From the NCBI GenBank assembly GCA_034440255.1, contig JAWXBU010000121.1:3216-67215 (forward strand): DNA of 64,000 nt, read 5' to 3'. The notes under the pieces were generated by a model. The model worked only from the letters and a program-made list of their open reading frames with translations. It made no database searches and was not told the DNA's origin. Position 1 is the stretch's first letter. The number at the start of each line of letters is the position of its first letter. A program made the position numbers and the translations under genes. Below are positions 17,576 through 26,335 of the stretch, piece by piece. This DNA comes from JAEUIA01 sp034440255. Lineage in GTDB: Bacteria; Planctomycetota; UBA1135; GCA-002686595.

Positions 17576-17808
17576 TGATCTTCTGATTACGCAATGCCTG
17601 CAGGTGGGTCATCATGGCTTGTACGGGCGACGATATGTTCGCCTCGCTGAACCAATCACAGTGGTATCTCGAAGTGTCGGTCATCGTGTGGCCGAGAAAC
17701 GATCGGAACACTGGCCGTCCATCCCATTCAACTATCCAGTCAGCACGTCCAGCTTCATCTCCTCAACGGCAAGGAGACTTCCTTTCCCCAACCACAAGGA
17801 GATTTCGC

Positions 17809-18183
17809 ATGAAGATCAGGGCCGTTCGCTGGCTCGCTCCATTCCTGCTGCTTGCGTGGGTGTTCCCCAGCCACGCGCATGCAGGGGTTTGGTGCGACGC
17901 CCTGGGTGGTAGCAACGGATGCCACGGGGCCACCGACTGCGTGCATTCGGTTTCCGTGGACGAAGTGTCCACCTTGACCGTGAACGTCTACTACACAACC
18001 ACCTGCACGAACAGTGCTGGGCAGCCGACAGAAACTACGACCGTTGAGACGCAGGCAAAGACGGCGACGACATCGGTGACAAACAGGTGCAATTGCGTTC
18101 TCACACCGTCGCTCGGCCGAACCTGGGGGCAGATCCTCAACGAAGGCGAGTGCTGCTCGTGCTTCGACCTTACCTGCATCTGA
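17809..18183 (+). CDS. Small Cys-rich secreted protein
   Basis: This 124-residue protein has a textbook signal peptide (Lys-Ile-Arg, then Trp-Leu-Ala-Pro-Phe-Leu-Leu-Leu-Ala, cleavage at Ala-His-Ala). The mature part of about 100 residues is Thr-rich with ten Cys, including Asn-Arg-Cys-Asn-Cys and Glu-Cys-Cys-Ser-Cys near the end, suggesting disulfides outside the cell. ATG 17809 is fixed by an AAGGAG Shine-Dalgarno at 17796-17801, one of few in this window. Base composition is less extreme than in neighbouring genes, a hint of recent acquisition. A second exported protein gene follows 25 bp later. No family recognised. Confidence 0.75.
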   Translation: MKIRAVRWLAPFLLLAWVFPSHAHAGVWCDALGGSNGCHGATDCVHSVSVDEVSTLTVNVYYTTTCTNSAGQPTETTTVETQAKTATTSVTNRCNCVLTPSLGRTWGQILNEGECCSCFDLTCI

Positions 18184-18208
18184 AGGCACCTTCCCACAAC
18201 TCACCATC

Positions 18209-18541
18209 ATGAAAATCAAAACTAGTTTGATCGTCTCGTCCGTCATCGTCGCAGCTTGCGCGGCGGTTGCAATCTCTCGGACGACTCATGCGGAAGCCGC
18301 CAATAGCGCTGCACCCGCCCCAATCTTGCTCCCCCGAGTTTCAGAGACCGCTGCATCTCCCGACGGGAAAGAAGCCTTCGAGCTCACACTGTTCGAGCCC
18401 TGGGTCGGAGCCGGGAGGCGGGTCATCGTCATGACCGGCGCCTCGATCGGTTCGACAGGGATGGTCTCCCTCTCGACATTCAAATCCTGTGAGTCCTCGG
18501 ACGTTCCCCCGCTCGAGGTCTCTCTTGTCGGTTCACGGTAG
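18209..18541 (+). CDS. Small exported protein of unknown function
   Basis: This 110-residue protein starts with a signal peptide (Met-Lys-Ile-Lys, hydrophobic Leu-Ile-Val-Ser-Ser-Val-Ile-Val-Ala-Ala). It lies 25 bp after the Cys-rich secreted gene and is probably co-transcribed. The mature region contains Lys-Glu-Ala-Phe-Glu-Leu-Thr-Leu-Phe-Glu-Pro-Trp and one Cys; no motif is recognised. It ends in TAG, an infrequent stop here. Like its neighbour it has moderate GC at third positions. The 260 bp between it and mmsA hold no further gene that I can support. Confidence 0.6.
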   Translation: MKIKTSLIVSSVIVAACAAVAISRTTHAEAANSAAPAPILLPRVSETAASPDGKEAFELTLFEPWVGAGRRVIVMTGASIGSTGMVSLSTFKSCESSDVPPLEVSLVGSR

Positions 18542-18801
18542 GACTGCAACGTGGTCTTGAACGTACCGACGTGGACGGACGCGAAGAAGAAATCAGATGT
18601 TCGGCTTCAGGTTCAGCTGAAGCAGTAGGTCGGATTCGAATCATGTTTGGCCGCTTCTCGCTTACACGTGAAGTTCGAGCGAGAAGCAGCTCCCAGCCCG
18701 CTGACAACTCGTTCTACCTGACCCCATCTCGCGGGCCTTCGCTGCTGTCACACGGCTGTTCGTTGTCGCGCTCGCACCGCACGGCTACGATCAGCGCCAC
18801 G

Positions 18802-20274
18802 ATGAAAACCGAGACCAGCGCGAAGGGGACAGCCACCAAACTGAAGGACTACGTCGGCGGAAAGTGGGTGGCGAGCCAGGCCAAGACTTTCCAGGACGTG
18901 AAGAATCCTGCGAACGGTGAAGTGCTCGCGCAAGTTCCGCTCGGTGTCGAAGCGGACGTCGATCGCGCGGCCAAAGCGGCGCATACAGCGTTCCAAGAAT
19001 GGCGCAGCGTCCCGGCCGTCGTGCGCGCGCGCTACTTGTTCACACTCAAACACTTGCTCGACAAACACGTCGACGAGATCGCGCTCACCGTCACGCGCGA
19101 GAACGGCAAGACGCTCGACGAAGCGCGCGGCAGCGTGAAGCGCGGCATCGAATGCGTCGAAGTTGCCGCGGGCGCGCCGTCACTCTTGATGGGACAAGTT
19201 CTCGAAGATGTCGCCAAGGGCATCGATTGCGAATCGATCCGTCAACCGATGGGCGTTTTCGCCGCGATCGCGCCGTTCAATTTTCCGGCGATGGTGCCGA
19301 TGTGGTTCTTTCCGTTCGCAGTCGCGTCGGGCGACACGTTCATCGTCAAGCCGAGCGAGCAAGTTCCGCTCAGCCAGAAGCTGGTGTTCGACATCATCCA
19401 CGACGCCGGTTTCCCCGCAGGCGTGCTCAACCTCGTCAACGGCGGCAAGGACGTCGTCAATGCGATCTGCACGCACCCCTTGATCCGCGGTGTGTCGTTC
19501 GTGGGTTCGAGCCCGGTCGCCGAGCACGTCTACAAGACAGCCGCCGCTCACGGCAAACGCGTGCAAGCGCTCGGTGGCGCGAAGAACTTCCTGATCGTCA
19601 TGCCCGATGCGGATCGCGAGATGACGCTCAAGTCGATCACGGATTCGGCGTACGGCTGTGCGGGCGAGCGCTGCCTCGCCGGTGCCGTCGTGCTCGCTGT
19701 CGGCGAAAGTCACAAGTGGTTGCGCGAAGGACTGCACAAGCGTGCGGCCGGGTTGAAGATCGGCGACGGCACGCAGGACGGCGTGACACTCGGTCCCGTG
19801 ATCTCGGAAGCGCACAAGAAGAAGGTCACCGGCTACATCGAAAAGGGCGTCCTGGAAGGCGCTGAAATCGTGCTCGACGGCCGCAAGACGAAAGTACCGA
19901 AGGAAGGCAATTTCTTGGGTGCGACGCTGTTCGACAAAGTCACGCCGAAGATGACGATCGCGCGCGAAGAGATCTTCGGGCCGGTCCTGTGCATCATGCC
20001 GGTCGACTCACTCGAAGACGCGCTGGCCGTGTCTAAGGAACAACCGCTCGCGAATGCCAGCTCGATCTACACGACGAGCGGCAAGAGCGCGCGCTACTTT
20101 AAGTACAACGTCGAAGCCAGCATGGTCGGCATCAACATCGGCGTCGCGGCTCCGATGAGCTTCTTCGGATTCGGCGGTGCGAAAGGCAGCTTCTTCGGCG
20201 ACCTGAAAGCACACGGTCGCGAGGCGTTCGACTTCTACACCGACAGGAAGGTCGTCATCTCGCGCTGGGATTGA
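18802..20274 (+). CDS. mmsA: (Methyl)malonate-semialdehyde dehydrogenase, CoA-acylating
   Basis: This 490-residue aldehyde dehydrogenase family protein matches MmsA, which converts malonate semialdehyde or methylmalonate semialdehyde, CoA and NAD+ to acetyl-CoA or propionyl-CoA and CO2. Signatures include Pro-Phe-Asn-Phe-Pro-Ala-Met-Val-Pro near residue 155, Gly-Ala-Lys-Asn-Phe near 260, and the catalytic Cys in Gly-Cys-Ala-Gly-Glu-Arg-Cys near 288. The general-base Glu of ordinary ALDHs is absent, as expected for the CoA-dependent subfamily. In this window it would finish beta-alanine breakdown after the aminotransferase at 26758. ATG 18802 agrees with family length; the in-frame extension upstream lacks similarity. 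Confidence 0.92.
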   Translation: MKTETSAKGTATKLKDYVGGKWVASQAKTFQDVKNPANGEVLAQVPLGVEADVDRAAKAAHTAFQEWRSVPAVVRARYLFTLKHLLDKHVDEIALTVTRENGKTLDEARGSVKRGIECVEVAAGAPSLLMGQVLEDVAKGIDCESIRQPMGVFAAIAPFNFPAMVPMWFFPFAVASGDTFIVKPSEQVPLSQKLVFDIIHDAGFPAGVLNLVNGGKDVVNAICTHPLIRGVSFVGSSPVAEHVYKTAAAHGKRVQALGGAKNFLIVMPDADREMTLKSITDSAYGCAGERCLAGAVVLAVGESHKWLREGLHKRAAGLKIGDGTQDGVTLGPVISEAHKKKVTGYIEKGVLEGAEIVLDGRKTKVPKEGNFLGATLFDKVTPKMTIAREEIFGPVLCIMPVDSLEDALAVSKEQPLANASSIYTTSGKSARYFKYNVEASMVGINIGVAAPMSFFGFGGAKGSFFGDLKAHGREAFDFYTDRKVVISRWD

Positions 20275-20287
20275 CCGTAGCGCGAGA
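20258..20287. terminator. Compact hairpin spanning the mmsA stop codon
   Basis: Perfect 9-bp arms at 20258-20266 and 20279-20287 enclose a 12-bp loop that contains the mmsA stop. It lies in the 25-bp gap between convergent genes, so it could stop transcription from both sides. Confidence 0.55.
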
Positions 20288-20299
20288 CAAGGCTGTGGG

Positions 20300-20644
20300 T
20301 CAGGCGCACAGATACTCGACCTGTTTCGAAGCCTCGGGATCGAGCTGGAGGAGGACTCGCAGCAACAGCCCGTGTGTCTCTGAATCTGGACCGTCTTGCA
20401 GGTAGAGTTGCGCGATCAGGTCGCGCCAGCGCAGCAATTCGCGCCGTAAGCTCAGGCTCGTCTGGACTTGCACGGTCAGGTCGGTGAGCCTCAGGACGCG
20501 CTCGTAACCGAGTTTCAAACTCGGCAATCGATCGACGCAGAGCGCACGCTTCGCCCGGTGCATTTCGGCGGCGATTTGAAGTACCTGTTGCGTCCGATCG
20601 AAGTCGCGCCAGCGCTCCGTGGTGAGCTCTGCGTGCTCGCTCAT
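20300..20644 (-). CDS. Hypothetical helical protein coupled to DUF5674
   Basis: This 114-residue protein is predicted to be almost wholly helical and charged (for example Arg-Trp-Arg-Asp-Leu-Ile-Ala-Gln-Leu-Tyr-Leu-Gln). No signal peptide or membrane segment. I do not recognise a family. Its ATG overlaps the stop of the upstream DUF5674 gene (ATGA), which argues that both are real and translated together. The pair may be a functional unit, possibly of toxin-antitoxin-like size, but nothing in the sequence proves that. Confidence 0.65.
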   Translation of the reverse strand: MSEHAELTTERWRDFDRTQQVLQIAAEMHRAKRALCVDRLPSLKLGYERVLRLTDLTVQVQTSLSLRRELLRWRDLIAQLYLQDGPDSETHGLLLRVLLQLDPEASKQVEYLCA

Positions 20645-21015
20645 ACCCAGGCCTCGCCGCGACCAAGCAATGAAAACACGATCGAACGCATGCGGTCACG
20701 CGTCTTCGGGCTGGCAACGAGAATCGAACGATTCTCCTGTGCCGGTCGCACGTTGATCAGCGAGGTGTACTCGATGCAATCGTCCTCGCTGTTGCCGGGG
20801 AAGTAGTTTCCTCCCCAGAGATTCTCTTGCGCACTCCCTTGGTCGAGCAACGCGGCCTCCGCATCGACGTGCATCTCACCGCCAACCGCCAGGATGCCTC
20901 GTTGCACGTCGACGACGAACTTGACCATGTCCGCGAAGGGGCGGTCCTTGAGGCGCGCGAGTTCCGTTGCGGGCAGCTTCTTCGAAACGATAAGGATGGG
21001 AGCGACGGGCGGCAT
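20641..21015 (-). CDS. DUF5674 family protein
   Basis: This 124-residue protein matches DUF5674: Ile-Leu-Ile-Val-Ser-Lys near the start, Asp-Met-Val-Lys-Phe-Val-Val-Asp, Gly-Gly-Glu-Met-His-Val-Asp-Ala-Glu-Ala, Gln-Glu-Asn-Leu-Trp-Gly-Gly-Asn and Leu-Ile-Asn-Val-Arg-Pro. The family is small, cytoplasmic and of unknown function. ATG 21015 is chosen because homology starts just after it; a much longer open frame upstream is antisense to the beta-ureidopropionase gene. It is divergent from that gene with 138 bp between start codons. Confidence 0.8.
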   Translation of the reverse strand: MPPVAPILIVSKKLPATELARLKDRPFADMVKFVVDVQRGILAVGGEMHVDAEAALLDQGSAQENLWGGNYFPGNSEDDCIEYTSLINVRPAQENRSILVASPKTRDRMRSIVFSLLGRGEAWV

Positions 21016-21153
21016 GTGGCCTGAGATGATCGACGAGAGCGTGCATGACTGTCCAGCACCGAAGCCGCTCCCCGGCGACAAGCTGGAACTCGCTTGCCGG
21101 GCGCGAGTCGGCGCGCTGCAATGCGTGAGTCCCAGAATTCGAAGGAGATCCTC

Positions 21154-22026
21154 GTGGCTCGAATCGTACGCGGCGGCCTGATCCAGTGCTCGAACCCCAT
21201 CAACGACGAGACGCGCAAGGTCTCGGAAATCCAGCAGGCTGCGCTCGAAAAGCACCTGCCGTTCGTCGAAGAAGCGGCGCAGCGCGGTGTGCAGATGCTC
21301 TGTCTGCAGGAGATCTTCAACGGCCCGTACTTCTGCCCGAGTCAGAGCGCGCGCTGGTACGACGCGGCTGAATCCGTGCCTGGTCCGACGACGGAAGTGT
21401 TCCGCGCGCTCGCGAAGAAGCATCGCATGGTCATAGTCGTGCCCGTGTACGAGCGCGAGCAGGCCGGCGTTTACTACAACACCGCCGCCGTCATCGACGC
21501 GGACGGAACCTATCTGGGCAAATACCGTAAGTGCCATATCCCGCACACCTCGGGCTTCTGGGAGAAGTACTTCTTCAAGCCCGGTAACCTCGGGTATCCC
21601 GTGTTCCAAACGATGTACGGCAAGATCGGCGTGTACATCTGTTACGACCGACACTTCCCCGAAGGCGCTCGCATCCTGGGATTGAACGGTGCCGAGATCG
21701 TGTTCAATCCGTCGGCGACGGTGGCGGGGCTCTCGCAATATCTGTGGAAGCTCGAACAACCGGCGCACGCCGTCGCGAACGGTTACTTCGTCGGCGCGAT
21801 CAATCGTGTCGGCACGGAAGCACCGTGGGGCATCGGCAAGTTCTACGGCACGAGTTACTTCGTCGATCCGCGCGGGAGTTTCCTCGCAACGGGGAGTGAA
21901 GACAAAGACGAATTGGTCGTCGCCGACATGGACCTCGAACAGATCGAAGAAGTGCGCCGCGTGTGGCAGTTCTATCGCGATCGCCGGCCGGAGACGTACA
22001 TGGAGATGGTCGAGTTGTTGCCTTGA
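21154..22026 (+). CDS. Beta-ureidopropionase / N-carbamoyl-beta-alanine amidohydrolase (nitrilase family)
   Basis: This 290-residue carbon-nitrogen hydrolase shows the nitrilase triad: Glu in Leu-Gln-Glu-Ile-Phe near residue 48, Lys in Lys-Tyr-Arg-Lys-Cys-His near 125, and Cys in Tyr-Ile-Cys-Tyr-Asp-Arg-His near 160. The segment Glu-Ile-Phe-Asn-Gly-Pro-Tyr-Phe-Cys-Pro is typical of beta-ureidopropionases. It would hydrolyse N-carbamoyl-beta-alanine from the dihydropyrimidinase at 24909 to beta-alanine, CO2 and NH3. GTG 21154 is chosen because AAGGAG at 21142-21147 lies 6 bp before it and homologues begin Ala-Arg-Ile-Val-Arg-Gly. N-carbamoylputrescine amidase is the main alternative. Confidence 0.87.
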   Translation: MARIVRGGLIQCSNPINDETRKVSEIQQAALEKHLPFVEEAAQRGVQMLCLQEIFNGPYFCPSQSARWYDAAESVPGPTTEVFRALAKKHRMVIVVPVYEREQAGVYYNTAAVIDADGTYLGKYRKCHIPHTSGFWEKYFFKPGNLGYPVFQTMYGKIGVYICYDRHFPEGARILGLNGAEIVFNPSATVAGLSQYLWKLEQPAHAVANGYFVGAINRVGTEAPWGIGKFYGTSYFVDPRGSFLATGSEDKDELVVADMDLEQIEEVRRVWQFYRDRRPETYMEMVELLP

Positions 22027-22055
22027 CCTGCGTGCTTTGGAAAGGACTGCGCTCC

Positions 22056-22107
22056 ATCCGTTCAGAGAGCTTCTGCACGAGTTCGACGTGCGATCTCTCG
22101 AACGGAT
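22056..22107. terminator. Bidirectional terminator between beta-ureidopropionase and ABC-2 permease
   Basis: Arms 22056-22069 and 22095-22107 pair over 13 bp with one bulged A at 22064. The enclosed segment holds a second short GCACG/CGTGC stem. It separates two convergent genes. Confidence 0.65.
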
Positions 22108-22195
22108 TCTCTGTGTCGTGCGGGCTGATTCGGTGAGCGAAACGTGCAGCCTCGCGTGGGTGAAATTCTAGCGCGGGGCGCTCGCTATTCGCGCA

Positions 22196-23230
22196 TCAAG
22201 TCCAGCGGAAAAGCTTGAGCGCGAGCACGAACGACACGACGCCCCAGGCGCCGAGAATCGCGATGCGCGTGAGTTGCGAAGTCAGATCGGCGCCTTCGAG
22301 AATCACGGCGCGCAACGCGTCGTTCAGGGCTGTCAACGGCAGCGCGCGCACGATCGGTTGAACGACCTCGGGGAAGCGCTCGGAGGAGAAGAACACTCCC
22401 GACGTGACGAACATCGGCAGCATCACGAGGTTCATCAGGCCCGAAACCGTTTCGATCTTCTTCGCGCGACTCGCGACGAGCAGTCCTATCCCTGCGAATG
22501 TGAATGCGCCGAGCAGCGACAGGAGCGTGACGAGCAGCCACGATCCTTGCACGATCATGCCGAACACGAGCCAGCCGAAGAACAGCAACAAAGCCAGTTC
22601 GCCGATCACGAGCACCATGCGACTGGCCATCGAGGCCGCCATGAAGTGCGTGCGCTTCATCGGTGTAGCGACGAGACGCTTGAGCAGTTTGCGCGAGCGC
22701 ATTTCGACGATGACGAAACCGATGCCCCACAATCCGCCGCTCATGATGTTCATGCCGAGCAGACCGGGGATCAGGAAATCGATGTAGCGAGCACCGGGCC
22801 GGGTGACGAGTTGCTCTTCGACCTTCAGCGGATCGGCACGACCGGCGGCGCGCTGCAGCGCGTCGTCGACCTTCGCGCGCGCGAGCACGGATTCAGGTCG
22901 TGTCGGATCGAAGCGCAAGGTCAGCGTCGCGCCGGATTCGACGACGATCGACACTTTGCCGAGGCGCAATGCGTCTTCGGCGCTCGCGGCCTCGATGAGC
23001 TTCGTCGTGAAGCTGTCCTTCGCGCTCAAGGCCGCTGCCGCTGCAGCGGAGCCGGCGCCGCGGACGATGCCGACCGCGATGACCTCTTGTGCCTTCTCGC
23101 GAAACGCGATGCCGAGTCCGACGGCGAGCAAGATCGGAAAGCCGAACACCCAGAAGACGACTTCCGGTTGTCGGTAGAACTCGCGCATGCGCGCCAAGAG
23201 CAATTGCCAGAACGGATTGCGGTCACGCAT
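22196..23230 (-). CDS. ABC-2 type transporter permease
   Basis: This 344-residue membrane protein has an N-terminal helix near residues 22-45, a large extracytoplasmic domain of about 120 residues (Lys-Asp-Ser-Phe-Thr-Thr-Lys-Leu), and five hydrophobic segments from about residue 165 to the end. This is the ABC-2 exporter layout (drug or natural-product export, YhgE/NodJ-like). Its start overlaps the end of the ATPase gene by 8 bp, so the two form one exporter. Substrate cannot be deduced. The two genes are flanked by pyrimidine-catabolic genes on the other strand but have no obvious link to them. Confidence 0.87.
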   Translation of the reverse strand: MRDRNPFWQLLLARMREFYRQPEVVFWVFGFPILLAVGLGIAFREKAQEVIAVGIVRGAGSAAAAAALSAKDSFTTKLIEAASAEDALRLGKVSIVVESGATLTLRFDPTRPESVLARAKVDDALQRAAGRADPLKVEEQLVTRPGARYIDFLIPGLLGMNIMSGGLWGIGFVIVEMRSRKLLKRLVATPMKRTHFMAASMASRMVLVIGELALLLFFGWLVFGMIVQGSWLLVTLLSLLGAFTFAGIGLLVASRAKKIETVSGLMNLVMLPMFVTSGVFFSSERFPEVVQPIVRALPLTALNDALRAVILEGADLTSQLTRIAILGAWGVVSFVLALKLFRWT

Positions 23231-24164
23231 CGCGCAAGTGCCTTCCGGTCAACGACACGAAGACGTCTTCGAGACTCGCTTGGCGTGTCGACAACTGCGA
23301 GAGCTCGGCGCCGCTCGCGCGCACGTGATCGAGTAACGCCGGGATCGTCACGTGCGGCTCGGTGACGGTGAGTTGGATCGCTTCGCCCTCCGGCCGTGCG
23401 CCGCGCACCGACGGGAGCGCGCGAAACGGTGCGAGATCGCGTGCTTTGTCGACGCCGCGCAACGCGAACTCGACGACGTGATCACCGCCGAGCGAACGAA
23501 TCAATTCCTGCGGCGAGCCGAGCGCGATCACTTTGCCGTGGTCGACGACCGCGACGCGATCACACAAGCGTTCGGCTTCGTCCATGTAGTGCGTCGTCAA
23601 CACGATGGTGCGGCCGCGCTCGCGCAAGCTGCGGATGATGTCCCACAACTGCCGGCGCGATTGCGGATCGAGTCCGGTCGTGGGCTCGTCCAGGAACAAG
23701 AGTTCGGGATCACCGACGAGTGCGACTGCAACAGCGAGGCGTTGATGCTGTCCGCCCGACAAGTTCGACACGAGAGCGGCCGCTTTTTCTTCGAGTCCGA
23801 CTTCGGCCAAGACTTCAGCGGCCGGTCGACCGCGCGCGTAGAACGAGCCGAACAAACGGATCGTCTCGAGGACGGTCAGCTTGTCCGCGAACTTCGTTTC
23901 CTGCAGCGAGACACCGATCGATTCGCGCAGAGCCTTCTCGTCGGAAACCCACGTTTTCCCGAAGATCTCGACGGTTCCAGAGGTCGCCGTCAAAATGCCT
24001 TCGAGGATTTCTACGGTCGTCGTCTTGCCCGCGCCGTTCGGTCCGAGCAGCCCGAAACACTCGCCGCGCTGCACTTCCAGATCGAGTCCGCGCACCGCTT
24101 CGACGGGCGGCTTCGCGTCATAGGTCTTCTTCAGATCACGGACGAGGATGGCGGAGGGGGGCAT
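23223..24164 (-). CDS. ABC-2 exporter ATP-binding protein
   Basis: This 313-residue protein has Walker A Gly-Pro-Asn-Gly-Ala-Gly-Lys-Thr-Thr near residue 40, signature Leu-Ser-Gly-Gly-Gln-His-Gln-Arg near 138, Walker B Leu-Leu-Phe-Leu-Asp-Glu-Pro-Thr near 158, and the switch His in Thr-Thr-His-Tyr-Met-Asp-Glu-Ala near 192. The C-terminal 80 residues form the extension common in multidrug-type ABC-2 ATPases. It is co-transcribed with the overlapping permease gene. Function is export of an unknown substrate. Confidence 0.9.
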   Translation of the reverse strand: MPPSAILVRDLKKTYDAKPPVEAVRGLDLEVQRGECFGLLGPNGAGKTTTVEILEGILTATSGTVEIFGKTWVSDEKALRESIGVSLQETKFADKLTVLETIRLFGSFYARGRPAAEVLAEVGLEEKAAALVSNLSGGQHQRLAVAVALVGDPELLFLDEPTTGLDPQSRRQLWDIIRSLRERGRTIVLTTHYMDEAERLCDRVAVVDHGKVIALGSPQELIRSLGGDHVVEFALRGVDKARDLAPFRALPSVRGARPEGEAIQLTVTEPHVTIPALLDHVRASGAELSQLSTRQASLEDVFVSLTGRHLRDA

Positions 24165-24395
24165 GGCGGGCGCGAGACTCTAGCGCTTCGACCGCCGCCG
24201 TTCTCCCGCGCACACTTTCGACGGCACCGTCGATCCAAGATCGAGAGGATCGTGCAGGGAATGGACGCTCGGACCCGCGCACCCTCGGCGCGCGCACGCT
24301 CGCAGGCTGGCGCGCGACTTGCACCTCGCAATCCATGAGATGCGAGCTTCCGACCGCACTAGTTCGTATGGCTCGTTCCCGAGCGACGATCGAAG

Positions 24396-24737
24396 ATGGA
24401 TGGGGGCACGGACTCGTTGATCTTGATGGCGACGAACATCCCCGGACCGGGACTCTTCTTCCAGGGCACGAGTCCACTTGGCGGCGGTCTCGGCTCTGCG
24501 TTCGGCGACGGACTCTTGTGCGCAGGCGAAACGATCGTTCGCCTCGGCATCGTGTTCCCAAGCGGTGGCAGCGCCTCGTATCCGGGTGGCTCGACGCCGA
24601 CTCCGATTCACCTCGCCGGCGGAACCGCCCCGGGTGACGCGCGCCACTACCAGTGCTGGTACCGGGACGCAGCGGTGTTCTCCACGAATGCGTCGTTCAA
24701 TCTGACGCAGGGACTGTCGATCGCCTGGATTCAGTAG
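24396..24737 (+). pseudogene. Orphan C-terminal module of a secreted protein (gene remnant)
   Basis: The 113 codons encode only the C-terminal module found in the secreted protein at 5321-6742. Shared features are Gly-Thr-Asp-(Ser/Thr)-Leu, Gly-Pro-Gly-Leu-Phe-Phe-Gln, Phe-Gly-Asp-Gly, His-Tyr-Gln-Cys-Trp-Tyr-Arg-Asp and Phe-Asn-Leu-Thr-Gln-Gly-Leu. No signal peptide or N-terminal domains precede it, and similarity stops at about 24396, so this is best read as the 3' end of a lost gene. Alternatively it could be a donor cassette for recombination with intact paralogues. The ATG at 24396 may be fortuitous. Confidence 0.75.
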
Positions 24738-24908
24738 AGCGAGCGGCATCGTCGAGTCGGGCCTGACATCGCTATGCGCAGCCACGGGGAGTTCACATGC
24801 GCCTTCGCCAAAACCGTGCGCGGGAGCAACGAGTCGACTCCGCCTCTGTGGGGTCTGCCCGTGCATCGCTAGACTCCGAGTGTCCAGAGAGACCCCGGAG
24901 ACCGCACG

Positions 24909-26282
24909 ATGAAGACCCTCGTTCAGAACGGCATGATCGTCACGGCGGATGGACGCACCGAGGCCGACATCCTCGTCGACGGTGGAATCATCGCGCAAAT
25001 AGGACGTGGACTGCCGACGGCGGTCGACAAGAAGATCGACGCGCGCGGCAAGTACGTCCTCCCCGGCGGAATCGACGTGCACACGCACCTCGACATGCCT
25101 TTCGGCGGATCGTTTTCCGTCGACGATTTCCGCACCGGCACGATCGCGGCTGCGTTCGGAGGCACGACTTGCATCGTCGACTTCGCCATTCAAGAGCGCG
25201 GCCAATCGCTGCGTCACGCTTTCGACACGTGGATGAAAAAGGCCGAAGGCAAAGCAGCGATCGACTACGGCTTTCACATGATCATGCGCGAGTCGACGCC
25301 CGAACTGCGCGAGGAGATGGGCGCGATGGTTCGCGAGGGCGTCACGTCCTTCAAATTGTTCATGGCGTATCCCGGCGTCTTCTACATGGACGACGCGTCG
25401 ATCTTTCGCACGATGCAGCGCTCGGGCGAGATCGGCGCGTTGATCTGCATGCACGCCGAGAACGGCCCCGTCATCGACGTCCTGATCGAGCAGGCGCGTG
25501 CGAAAGGGCACAAGGCCCCCAAGTGGCACGCGCTCACGCGGCCAGCGCGCCTCGAGGCGGAAGCGACCTATCGTGCGATCTGTCTCGCTGAAGTCGCCGA
25601 CGTGCCCGTGTACATCGTGCACCTGTCCGCGTCAGAGGCCCTCGAGCAAGTGACGGCGGCGCGCGACCGCGGCTTACCTGCTTTTGCAGAAACGTGTCCT
25701 CAGTACTTGTTCCTCTCTTATGACAATTACGAGGAGCCTGGATTCGACGGCGCCAAATACGTCATGAGTCCGCCGTTACGCGCTAAAGAGAAGCAGAAGG
25801 ATTTGTGGCGCGGCCTGAAATTCAACGATCTTCAAGCGGTCGCGACCGATCACTGTCCTTTTTGCATGAAGGACGAAAAGCAGTTGGGCAAGGACGATTT
25901 CAGCAAGATCCCCAATGGTGCGCCCGGCATCGAAACGCGCATGAGCCTGATGTACGACGGGGGAGTCTTGGCCGGTCACATCACGCTCGAACGCTTCGTC
26001 GAGATCACGTCGACAGCGCCGGCGAAGATCTTCGGCTTGTATCCGAAGAAGGGCACGATCGCCGTCGGAACGGATGCAGACCTCGTCGTGTTCGACCCGA
26101 ACCGCACGACGACGTGGAGCGCCAAGACGCATCACATGAACGTCGACTACAACCCGTATGAAGGCCGCGTGTGCAAAGGCGCGGTCGACACGGTGCTCTC
26201 GCGCGGCGAAGTCGTGATCGAGAAGAATCTCTTCGTCGGCAAAGTCGGTCGCGGCGAATTCGTGAAGCGCAAAGCGCGCTGA
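24909..26282 (+). CDS. Dihydropyrimidinase / D-hydantoinase
   Basis: This 457-residue cyclic amidohydrolase has the binuclear metal site: Asp-Val-His-Thr-His-Leu near residue 57, the carboxylatable Lys in Ser-Phe-Lys-Leu-Phe-Met near 150, His in Cys-Met-His-Ala-Glu-Asn near 182, His in Val-His-Leu-Ser near 238, and Asp in Ala-Thr-Asp-His-Cys-Pro near 315. It opens dihydrouracil or dihydrothymine to the N-carbamoyl-beta-amino acid. The plus-strand context (beta-ureidopropionase, aminotransferase, PreT, PreA) makes dihydropyrimidinase more likely than a bare hydantoinase. ATG follows a poor leader with no Shine-Dalgarno. Confidence 0.9.
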   Translation: MKTLVQNGMIVTADGRTEADILVDGGIIAQIGRGLPTAVDKKIDARGKYVLPGGIDVHTHLDMPFGGSFSVDDFRTGTIAAAFGGTTCIVDFAIQERGQSLRHAFDTWMKKAEGKAAIDYGFHMIMRESTPELREEMGAMVREGVTSFKLFMAYPGVFYMDDASIFRTMQRSGEIGALICMHAENGPVIDVLIEQARAKGHKAPKWHALTRPARLEAEATYRAICLAEVADVPVYIVHLSASEALEQVTAARDRGLPAFAETCPQYLFLSYDNYEEPGFDGAKYVMSPPLRAKEKQKDLWRGLKFNDLQAVATDHCPFCMKDEKQLGKDDFSKIPNGAPGIETRMSLMYDGGVLAGHITLERFVEITSTAPAKIFGLYPKKGTIAVGTDADLVVFDPNRTTTWSAKTHHMNVDYNPYEGRVCKGAVDTVLSRGEVVIEKNLFVGKVGRGEFVKRKAR

Positions 26283-26335
26283 TCATCACGACTCATGCTG
26301 TTCCCCAAGGATGAACTCGACACGTTCCGTGCCGT

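Noticed and set aside
18620..18660. tRNA-like GGATTCGAATC near 18630
   Set aside because: The flanking bases do not form a T stem and no acceptor or anticodon arms fit.
22196..24164. ABC transporter as the pyrimidine uptake system
   Set aside because: It is of the ABC-2 export type without a binding protein and lies on the opposite strand.
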